DNA from: DATIXD01 sp035518875
GTDB lineage: Bacteria; Pseudomonadota; Gammaproteobacteria; Methylococcales; Methylococcaceae
Length of the DNA: 13,513 bases
Assembly (NCBI GenBank): GCA_035518875.1
Contig: DATIXD010000294.1
Coordinates: 1-13,513 of the forward strand
Direction: 5' to 3'
Under the pieces are notes generated by a model. The model was not told the origin of the DNA and searched no databases. It was given only the letters and a program-made list of their open reading frames with translations. Below, piece after piece: positions 1-6,061 of this stretch (its first letter is position 1; each line of letters begins with the position of its first letter). The position numbers and the translations under genes are program-made.

Positions 1-84
1 GGCTTTTTCCAGGAGTCCCCCTGGGCAGAGGTGGAACTTGACATCACACGGTCGGAGGACACCGGGCGGGACATCGAGCTATGA
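1..84 (+). CDS. Phd/YefM-family antitoxin, C-terminal fragment (cut by window edge)
   Basis: The first 27 codons visible are open in frame 1 and stop with TGA at 82-84, overlapping the ATG of the downstream toxin (ATGA overlap, typical of coupled toxin-antitoxin operons). The tail reads FFQESPWAEV and then ends in GRDIEL, which resembles the toxin-binding C-terminus of Phd/YefM-type antitoxins. Such proteins bind and neutralise the cognate toxin and repress their own operon through an N-terminal DNA-binding part, which here lies outside the window. The identification rests on the short tail and on the PIN-domain gene that follows, so the exact antitoxin subfamily is not certain. Confidence 0.7.
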   Translation, partial: GFFQESPWAEVELDITRSEDTGRDIEL

Positions 85-492
85 GCTATTTGCTCGATAC
101 CTGCGTCTTATCGGAGTTGCGCAAACCAAACCCCGACCCAAATGTGACGACCTGGATCGAGCGGGTCGAGGAGTCTCACCTGTACCTGAGCGTGATCGCG
201 CTGGGAGAAATACAGAAGGGCATCGCCAAGTTGGAAGACTCGAAAAAGAAACACGCACTGCAGCTCTGGCTTGAACAGGATCTGCAAGAGCGATTCGCCG
301 GTCGGATGCTTAAGGTCGATTCGAGCGTTGCACTGGAATGGGGAGTCCTACAGGGTTCGTCGGCTCGATCCGGAAACTCCGTGCCCATCATCGACAGCAA
401 TCGGTCACAATCTTACTCTGGTGACTCGGAGCGCGGCAGATTTTGAACGGATGCCGGTCAGGTTAATAAACCCTTGGCTCAACGTCGATTGA
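81..492 (+). pseudogene. vapC: VapC-type PIN-domain toxin, frameshifted
   Basis: The N-terminus MSYLLDTCVLSELRKP is a classic PIN-domain start. Metal-binding acidic residues are visible at D6, E43 and E86, with D105 in PIIDS. VapC/FitB-like toxins are ribonucleases that cleave tRNA or rRNA. After codon 106 the frame is lost and this reading runs on to a TGA at 444-446 with an unrelated tail. The expected C-terminus (HNLTLVTRSAADFERMP, then INPWLN) is present in the +1-shifted frame and ends at TGA 490-492. The junction lies at GACAGC, 393-398. Family members normally carry about six residues (pattern LIAATA) between these two parts, which fits loss of 17 nt. The toxin is probably inactive because its last helix and strand are out of frame. 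A sequencing error is less likely, since residues are missing as well as the frame. Confidence 0.85.
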
Positions 493-553
493 CCACACTC
501 CATAGGTAAGTCTTGGATATGGGGACGGTAGAGACGTACGTAGTGACAAGCCA

Positions 554-601
554 GATTGCCGAAAATTTGCCGGAATCCCAATTTTACAAATATCGGCAAA
601 T
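554..601. repeat. Inverted/direct TTGCCG repeats beside the tRNA scar
   Basis: ATTTGCCG (565-572) and CGGCAAAT (594-601) form a perfect 8-bp inverted repeat with a 21-bp spacer. A third related copy, ATTGCCGA, lies just upstream at 555-562. The repeats sit about 70-110 bp from the tRNA fragment, separated from it by an AT-rich stretch (about 643-665). Clustered short repeats next to an attachment core can be integrase or excisionase arm sites, but that role is only inferred. The rest of 493-667 shows no gene. Confidence 0.45.
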
Positions 602-667
602 CGTGGTTTTGCGCAACGAGCGGATTTTGCAAGCTGTTGAAAGTTAAATAAATAATAAATTGTTAAG

Positions 668-715
668 GCCTTCACACGGCAGGGGTCGTAGGTTCGAACC
701 CTACACCGCCCACCA
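668..715 (+). tRNA. 3' fragment of tRNA-Val(CAC), probable att-site remnant
   Basis: The sequence holds the 3' side of the anticodon arm (loop TTCACAC, then GGCAG), variable loop GGGTC, a perfect T arm (GTAGG, loop TTCGAAC, CCTAC), the 3' acceptor strand ACCGCCC, discriminator A and an encoded CCA. The anticodon CAC predicts valine. The expected 5' half (GGGCGGT acceptor strand, D arm) is absent: the DNA before 668 is AT-rich and unrelated. Integrative elements commonly recombine into tRNA 3' ends, leaving such a fragment at their far border. Given the orientation, the element would lie to the left, with the complete tRNA at its other end outside the window. The toxin-antitoxin pair would then be cargo. 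Confidence 0.8.
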
Positions 716-738
716 ATAGTATCAGCAGTTTATCTAGG

Positions 739-781
739 ATTTCCGTCCGTAAAAACGCGCGTACGGAGACTGTACGGAAAT
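739..781. repeat. Inverted repeat with TACGGA half-sites right of the tRNA scar
   Basis: ATTTCCGT (739-746) and ACGGAAAT (774-781) are a perfect 8-bp inverted repeat. TACGGA also occurs as a direct repeat at 762-767 and 773-778, spaced one helical turn apart. It could be an operator or protein-binding array; no adjacent intact gene supports a specific regulator. Confidence 0.45.
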
Positions 782-873
782 CGCTCGCCAAAGGCTGACA
801 AAAAGAAACTCGGACTAAGCCGGATCTCTAAGTCATTCATCGCGTACCAGCGGCTTCTTGAGTCGCCCGAAAA

Positions 874-1275
874 ATGCCTCCCGCTCTTCCATGCGTCTGG
901 CTATGCTGGCAAACACGGAGCGATGCAAAAGCGAGCCAGTTTGCCATGCCCCTGCGTAGCGGCAGGCACCCGGCGGGTCACACGAAGGCAACCGATGGGT
1001 TCAACGAAGCGGCGTCAGTCATCTGCAAACGAGAAGGGAGCACCCGGCAAGGCTGCGAATCTTGGAGGGTGCAAGTCCCTCTACCCTCGGCTGCCCGGTA
1101 ACGGACGGTTAGCCTATCCCCTACTCGGTAAGGTAACTAACCGAGATAGGCGGGGATGCAAAGGCCATGGCTGCCTGATGCTGAAAAGCATCTCGGTAGG
1201 AGCAACCTGGGTGGCGAGCAAATTTGTGGGCTTGAGGATGATCGAATAACTGCAGCCTCGAAAACCGAGGCTACG
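874..1275 (+). ncRNA. Structured region, possible 5' part of a group II intron
   Basis: This stretch has dense secondary structure and no convincing protein. GATGCT-GAAA-AGCATC is a perfect 6-bp stem capped by a GNRA tetraloop. AGCCTCG and CGAGGCT form a perfect 7-bp hairpin near 1253-1271. CTCGGT and ACCGAG pair within the stretch around 1120-1160. A GGGTGCAAGTCCC element near 1067-1079 resembles a pattern in domain I of bacterial group II introns. No reverse transcriptase gene and no recognisable domain V follow, so if it is an intron it is a 5' fragment. The family call comes from pattern memory and the edges are approximate. It could instead be another structured RNA. Confidence 0.35.
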
Positions 1276-2061
1276 TGTGCCCAGTTTAGAAGACCCCCAG
1301 AATCTCCTTTATAGAATTTCGCGTGTAAGCCCTTTGACAGCTATCGGCCAGAGCGGACGTTCGCGGTGCAGACGCCGACCTTGTCACAACCCGACTAAGT
1401 GTCGTAACAGTTGGATACATTCACGTTGCCGAGCGGCAAGATGGCCTAGCCTCGATTGTGAGACACCGCGCCGATGCCCCTGCGCATTTGGCCCACGACA
1501 GCTTTGCGGCGATTCTGGATGACCAGTTGACGAAGGATATGCGTTGTTCGATTTGGAAGTGGATTCGCTATCCGGGCAAGAGGAGCGGCGGTCAAGACCC
1601 AAGATGTCCTAGATGCAAGGAAGACCGTTTGATGGCCAGTGCCCTGGTCCTCGTGAACTACCGTAACATTCACCGTCCGGCATCGCTGCGGGGAAATTCA
1701 TTTGGATCAACGATTCAACGCCAAGTGTCCAGCATCGAAAAATCGTAATATATTGCAGATCGGCCGCGAAAGTTGAAACCAGGCAGCGCACATGAAACCC
1801 GCCTATCACCCCTCGCTGGTCAACGATGTTGCCTTCGGCGGCCCGCTCTCGTCCTGCGTCCGCCACGGTGCGGACTTCGCTTCGCAACATGACTACCACA
1901 ATGACCGGACGCCGCTTCGGTTGCCTTATGTCTTGTCTCCATCCGCGCTATCGCCCGAATTCGGACGAAACATCCGGCCCTGCGGCTAACGCGGGGGTCG
2001 TCGCACTTCGCTACGCTGCCGCTCCGCGTCCGGTGCTCCTTCAACCGCCTCAGAGGCGTGC
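1276..2061. other. Gene-poor stretch with no recognised intact gene
   Basis: Several short open frames exist on both strands but none has convincing family features. The best candidate is 1792-1989 (+), 65 codons: its first residues, MKPAYHPSLVND, resemble the N-terminus of ribonuclease Z-like metallo-beta-lactamase-fold proteins. The similarity stops within about 20 residues and the HxHxDH metal motif is missing, so it is at best a remnant. A short perfect hairpin (CGCCT-CAG-AGGCG, 2046-2058) lies just past the stop of the minus-strand kinase gene. It has no T-run, so it is only a weak terminator candidate. Confidence 0.5.
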
Positions 2062-4077
2062 TTATGCCTCCCCCACTGGCAATATTACCTCGAACTCCGC
2101 CCCCGGCTCGCGGTTCAGCGCATCCACTTCGCCGCCCATGGCGCGCGCCAGTTGCCGCACCAGCGCGAGGCCGATACCGGTGCCGACCGTCTCGCGGGTC
2201 AGCTCGCTGCCGGGACGGTAGAAGAGCTGAAAGATTTTTTTCATCTGTGATTGAGGCACGCCGGGGCCGTAGTCGCGCACGCTCCAGATGACGGCATCGG
2301 TGCCTCTGGGGCGCACGCTGATGTCAACGGTCTTGTTCTCGGCGCGGGCGGCGAACTTCAAGGCATTATCCACCAGGTTAATGATGATCTGTATGAAGGC
2401 GTCGGCGTCCACTTGGAGTTCGCACTGGGCGCAGGCCTCCTCCATCTTGAAATGCATTTGGAAGCCGGCGCGCTTGATCTGGCCGTTGACCTTGGAGCGG
2501 AGCAGTTGCATGAGGGTGGCGACGCGCACATTCTTCAGATCCAGGCGCAGGTCGTTGCGCTCCATGCGCGCCAGCTGCAACACATTGGCGATGAGACGGG
2601 AGAGGCGTTCGCTCTCATCGTGGATGAAATCGTAGTACTCGCGCTTTTTCTCTTCGGACACCCAGCCTTCGCGCAGCATCTCGCCATACATGCGGATGGA
2701 GGTGAGCGGGGTTTTCAACTCATGGCTGACCGCGGAGACGAAGTCCTGCTGCTGGCGCGCGAGCGTGATCTGGCGCAGGCCGAGGCGGTAAAGGGCGAAG
2801 AAGCCCAGGGTCAGCACGCCGAAGAGCACCAGGCTAGTCCAGGTGACGATGCCGGCGCCGGGACTGGCGGGCAAACGGTTGATGGTCCAGAGCAGCTGCA
2901 GCTTGCCAAGCGGAGCGGACAACCGCGTCTGGTAAAGCTGGGTGCCTTCCAGTTCTTCGGCGCTGGAGTAACTAGGCCGACCACCGCGGCCGGGAATGAG
3001 GATCAGCACATCGCCCTGGTAGGCGACCACGAGATTGCTCATCTGCGCCAGCGCGGTTTCCTGAAACGGCTCGCTTAGCGCGCCGCGCAGGAAGGCTGCC
3101 TGCTCGATGATGGCGCCCTGAATCGTGCGCTGGCCGTTGCGCCAGACTTTGCGGAAGAGCACGAAGTGGCCGCTGTCGAGCAGCACGAAGTCGAAGGGGT
3201 CGATCGCGCTTTCAAACATGCGCACGCGCGCGCGTTCGCCGATGCTGGCCCCGCCGCCGGCGATACCGCGCTCGGGCTCAAGCAGGGCGCTCTGTTCCTT
3301 GCGCGGCGCACGCGGCAGGATCTTGGCCTTTTGCATCGGCTCCATGTCCGCTTTCTTCCCGCTCGCCTCGCGCTTGCGTTCCTCGTCCTGAAAATCGCGC
3401 TCGATCTTGAGGTCTTTGAGTTGGCCAAGCGCGTTCGGCTGGCGCGCGGATTCCACCGGCGCGTTGAGCGTGTCGAACGCCTCCTGGGCTGGCGTGTAAC
3501 GTGGGGCGTCGTCACGGGATGCGGACACGAAAGGCGTGGGGGAGGCGGGGGCCGATTTCGCTATGGACGCTGGGGCTCGCTCTTTGCCACGCCGCTGCTG
3601 CACCAGACGATTACGACTCAGCACGTCCAGTAGTTGGTCGCGCAGGGCACTGCGTTGTGCGACTTCGGCCTCGCTCAGCCCCCATTGCGTGGAATCGGTC
3701 GAGGCGTCCGGGAACAGCGGGGTGGAAAACGTGCCTTCGGTGTCCACCTGGAAATAGCCGAGCAGGCCGGGAATATCGGAGCGCACCGGAAATTCCGCCA
3801 AAGGCGAACGTTGCACATAGCTCGAACGGGCCGGGTCGCCGCCCAATACCAGAAAGCGGTAGTCCGCATAGCCACGGGCTTCTTCCGCGCTGATCAGGCG
3901 CTGCAGTTGCCCGTCGATACGCTGCCCCAGCTCGTCGGCGAGGCTGCGATACTGGTAATAGGCTTCCCACTTGATCTGGCGCTGGGTGTGCACGATGAGT
4001 ACCGCTGTCGGCACGGACACGGCGACCAACAGTAGACCGAGGAAGAGACGCAGCCGTGCCGGGGTGAGGCGGCGCAT
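2062..4077 (-). CDS. Membrane sensor histidine kinase with large periplasmic domain
   Basis: This 671-residue protein is the sensor of a two-component system. It has an N-terminal membrane segment (about 11-30), a long extracytoplasmic region (about 31-410) and a second membrane segment (about 412-431). Then come a HisKA domain with phospho-acceptor H452 in SHELKTP, and an ATPase domain with N box NLVDNALKF (567-575), DYGPGVP (602-608), F box FQLFYRP and GTGIGLAL (632-639). All catalytic motifs are intact. The sensor region is unusually long. Its middle (about 160-270) is charged and rich in Ala/Pro/Lys/Arg, looks poorly structured, and separates two probably folded parts. No known sensor domain is recognised. 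The ATG follows the regulator's stop after one base (TGA-G-ATG), with GGAGA upstream, so the genes are probably translationally coupled. The signal sensed is unknown; context suggests envelope stress. Confidence 0.95.
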   Translation of the reverse strand: MRRLTPARLRLFLGLLLVAVSVPTAVLIVHTQRQIKWEAYYQYRSLADELGQRIDGQLQRLISAEEARGYADYRFLVLGGDPARSSYVQRSPLAEFPVRSDIPGLLGYFQVDTEGTFSTPLFPDASTDSTQWGLSEAEVAQRSALRDQLLDVLSRNRLVQQRRGKERAPASIAKSAPASPTPFVSASRDDAPRYTPAQEAFDTLNAPVESARQPNALGQLKDLKIERDFQDEERKREASGKKADMEPMQKAKILPRAPRKEQSALLEPERGIAGGGASIGERARVRMFESAIDPFDFVLLDSGHFVLFRKVWRNGQRTIQGAIIEQAAFLRGALSEPFQETALAQMSNLVVAYQGDVLILIPGRGGRPSYSSAEELEGTQLYQTRLSAPLGKLQLLWTINRLPASPGAGIVTWTSLVLFGVLTLGFFALYRLGLRQITLARQQQDFVSAVSHELKTPLTSIRMYGEMLREGWVSEEKKREYYDFIHDESERLSRLIANVLQLARMERNDLRLDLKNVRVATLMQLLRSKVNGQIKRAGFQMHFKMEEACAQCELQVDADAFIQIIINLVDNALKFAARAENKTVDISVRPRGTDAVIWSVRDYGPGVPQSQMKKIFQLFYRPGSELTRETVGTGIGLALVRQLARAMGGEVDALNREPGAEFEVILPVGEA

Positions 4078-4078
4078 C

Positions 4079-4783
4079 TCAGGTCTCCGTAACGAGGCGG
4101 TAGCCGCCGCCGCGCACGGTCAGCAGGTAACGCGGCTGCTTGGGGTCGGGTTCGATCTTACGGCGCAGCTTGGCGATGTGGATGTCCACGGTGCGGGTTT
4201 CGAGGTCCAGATGGCGGGCATAGCCCCACACCTTGTTGAGCAGCTCCTCGCGCGGCACCGGTCGGTCATTGTGCTCGCGCAGGTATTGCACAATGTCCAG
4301 TTCACGACGGGTGAAGGCCACGTCGGCGCCGTTGATGCGGCCGGAGAGATTGCGGGTGTCAATTTCGTCATCGCCGCTCAGGCGGATGAGGGCTTCCTGT
4401 TCCGTCGTGACTCGCGCACGCCTGAGTACGGCCTGCACCCGCAGCACCAGTTGCGCGACGGAGAAGGGTTTGGTGACATAGTCGTCCGCGCCCAGCGCCA
4501 AGCCTTGGATGATGTCCTCGTCGGCGGACTTGGCGGTTAACATGATGATGGGCTGGTTGCGGTCGCGCCCGCGGATGGCCTCGCAGAGGTCGAAGCCGTT
4601 TTGCCCGGGCAGCATGACGTCGAGGAGAATCATGTCGAAGGTGCCGGTGAGCGCCTTGGCCAGGCCTGTTGGGCCATCGACCGCGAAATCCGCGTCAAAT
4701 CCGTGGTAGACGAAGACGTCCACCAGACCAGTGCGGATGGCGGTTTCGTCTTCAATAATCAGGATGCGGGGCTTGCGTACCAC
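4079..4783 (-). CDS. OmpR/PhoB-family response regulator
   Basis: The product is 234 residues, the normal size for the family. The receiver domain (about 5-120) has the acidic pocket E11/D12, phospho-acceptor D55 in LLDVMLPG, T83 and K105 in TKPF. The C-terminal winged-helix DNA-binding domain (about 140-232) carries FTRRELDIV, LLNKVWGY, the recognition-helix region TRTVDIHIAKLRRKI and the wing RGGGYRL. The start is a GTG (GTG GTA CGC), with only a weak GGCAGA upstream as ribosome-binding site. It is the first gene of a leftward operon with the sensor kinase, its presumed phosphate donor. It faces the PspA operon across a 176-bp shared promoter region, which makes that operon its most likely target, along with its own promoter. 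This target assignment is inferred. Confidence 0.95.
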   Translation of the reverse strand: MVRKPRILIIEDETAIRTGLVDVFVYHGFDADFAVDGPTGLAKALTGTFDMILLDVMLPGQNGFDLCEAIRGRDRNQPIIMLTAKSADEDIIQGLALGADDYVTKPFSVAQLVLRVQAVLRRARVTTEQEALIRLSGDDEIDTRNLSGRINGADVAFTRRELDIVQYLREHNDRPVPREELLNKVWGYARHLDLETRTVDIHIAKLRRKIEPDPKQPRYLLTVRGGGYRLVTET

Positions 4784-4959
4784 TATTGTCTGCCACGTAG
4801 ATCAAACTGTCCTTGAGCGTAGCAAACAGGCCTGCGCCTGGCATGTAAATTTTTGGTAAATCGCCGGGCAAAAGTTTTACCAAAGTCTGTCTACGACCTC
4901 CAGCCCGCAAGTTCTAGACTGCTCCCACGAAGTCACAACGACCGATAAGGAGCACACAC
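4784..4959. promoter_or_regulatory. Divergent promoter region between regulator and PspA operons
   Basis: The region separates two head-to-head operons, so it must hold both promoters. On the minus strand, TTGCCC and TTACAT stand 17 bp apart and could be a weak promoter for the regulator gene. On the plus strand, TAGACT (4915-4920) could be a -10 element without a clear -35. No sigma-54 (-24/-12) pattern was found, and no pspF-like enhancer-binding gene lies in the window, so control differs from the enterobacterial psp operon. The ribosome-binding site AAGGAG lies 8 bp before the PspA-like start codon. Confidence 0.55.
4852..4884. promoter_or_regulatory. Perfect 9-bp inverted repeat, candidate operator
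   Basis: TTTGGTAAA (4852-4860) and TTTACCAAA (4876-4884) are exact inverted copies, with a 15-bp spacer and 24 bp between centres. The site lies in the divergent promoter region and overlaps the putative minus-strand promoter. It is a good candidate binding site for the adjacent response regulator, although OmpR-family proteins more often bind direct repeats. Confidence 0.55.
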
Positions 4960-5490
4960 ATGGCACTCATCACCCGATTTACCCGCCTGTTCAGGGCGGA
5001 CATGCACGCGGTTCTGGACCGGCTGGAAGACCCGGCCCTGCTGCTGCATCAGGCTATCCGCGAGATGGAAGAAGAAATTGCGGGCGGCGCCCGATCGCTC
5101 AAGGCGCGAGAGGCGGAGCGTGAGCAGATTGCGGCGCGGTTGCAGGAACTGCAGGCTGCGCTGGCGAAGGCGGAAGACGAACTGAATCTTTGTTTCGATG
5201 CTGGCAATGAGACGCTCGCCCGCACGCTCTTGCGTCGCCGGCTGGAAAACGAACGCCTGGCGAAACACCTGGAACAGTATCTAGCCCGGTTGACCAAGCT
5301 CATCGTCGAACAAAGCGCGCTCCTGGACGACCAGCGTCGGCGTCTGGAAGGCATGCGGCAGAAGGTGTCCGTGTTCGAGATGGAACCGACGCGTGCGGAT
5401 GCCGCCGCCGACCCGGACGATTTCCCGGTCACCGACGCGGACGTCGAACTGGCTTTGCTGCGCGAACAGCAGAAGCGGAGGTCGTCATGA
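4960..5490 (+). CDS. PspA/IM30-family protein, short form
   Basis: A 176-residue protein, almost all alpha-helical coiled coil. The N-terminus MALITRFTRLFRADMHAVLD, followed by LEDPALLLHQAIREMEEEI, matches the conserved start of PspA/IM30 (amphipathic membrane-binding helix, then DP..L..QAIREME). Such ESCRT-III-related proteins polymerise on damaged inner membrane and help maintain the proton gradient. Length is below the usual 220 or so residues, so the last helices are shortened; the tail beyond about 145 is acidic and then ends ALLREQQKRRSS. A clear AAGGAG precedes the ATG. The stop overlaps the next ATG (ATGA), showing an operon with the membrane protein. No pspB or pspC is present. Regulation by the divergent two-component system is inferred. 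Confidence 0.88.
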   Translation: MALITRFTRLFRADMHAVLDRLEDPALLLHQAIREMEEEIAGGARSLKAREAEREQIAARLQELQAALAKAEDELNLCFDAGNETLARTLLRRRLENERLAKHLEQYLARLTKLIVEQSALLDDQRRRLEGMRQKVSVFEMEPTRADAAADPDDFPVTDADVELALLREQQKRRSS

Positions 5491-6044
5491 AAAGTCTGAG
5501 TTTCTGGCGCGGCGTTGCCGTGGCGTTGGTGCTGAGTCTGATCGGCGCCGTTGCCTTCACCGCCCTGGAGCCGCTGGTAGGGCCCGGTTTTGGCCTTCGC
5601 GGGCTGATCGCCGGTTTGGGGTTCAGCTATTTGCTCGTGCTGCTGCACAACACTCAGGCGCCCGTCGGTCGGGTGGTTACGGTCGTCATCTGGCTCGCCG
5701 TCACCGCGCTCCTATTCGTCGGCGACCCCACCCTCTGGCTCTGGCTGCTGGTGCAGGTCGGCCTGATCTGGCTGGTGCGCTGCCTGTATCTGTACGGTAG
5801 CTTCCTGGCGGCGCTCGCCGACGCCGCGCTGAACGGCCTGGCGCTGGCGGCGAGCCTCTCGACCGCACAGCACACTCACAGCCCGTTCTTGACACTCTGG
5901 ACCTTCTTCCTGGTGCAGGCGCTGTACGTGCTGATTCCGAAACTGCGCGCTTCCGCCACGCAACCCGAAACCCCCGCGGACGGCTTCGACCAGGCCTACC
6001 GCACCGCCGAGGCGGCGCTGCGCCGTCTTCCCATCCGAAACTAA
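5487..6044 (+). CDS. Multi-pass inner-membrane protein of the PspA operon
   Basis: This 185-residue protein is strongly hydrophobic, with about six predicted membrane segments (roughly 8-28, 38-54, 62-79, 82-103, 105-124 and 133-152). It ends in a soluble tail (about 155-185) rich in charged residues. No family motif is recognised. Its start overlaps the stop of the PspA-like gene by 4 bp, and the vWA gene follows after 17 bp, so the three are almost certainly cotranscribed. It may be the membrane anchor or partner for the PspA-like protein, standing in for the PspB/PspC role. That function is inferred from position only. Confidence 0.85.
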   Translation: MKSLSFWRGVAVALVLSLIGAVAFTALEPLVGPGFGLRGLIAGLGFSYLLVLLHNTQAPVGRVVTVVIWLAVTALLFVGDPTLWLWLLVQVGLIWLVRCLYLYGSFLAALADAALNGLALAASLSTAQHTHSPFLTLWTFFLVQALYVLIPKLRASATQPETPADGFDQAYRTAEAALRRLPIRN

Positions 6045-6061
6045 CCGAAAGGAGACCCATC

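Noticed and set aside
668..715. Intact tRNA gene
   Set aside because: The 5' acceptor strand, D arm and the 5' side of the anticodon stem are not present upstream.
2251..3078. 275-codon open frame on the plus strand opposite the kinase gene
   Set aside because: It lies antisense to a kinase with all motifs intact; GC-rich codon bias readily opens such frames, and its translation shows no family features.
4840..4860. Possible sigma-54 promoter (TGGCAT) before the PspA operon
   Set aside because: The required GC dinucleotide at the -12 position is absent at the correct spacing, and no PspF-like gene is present.
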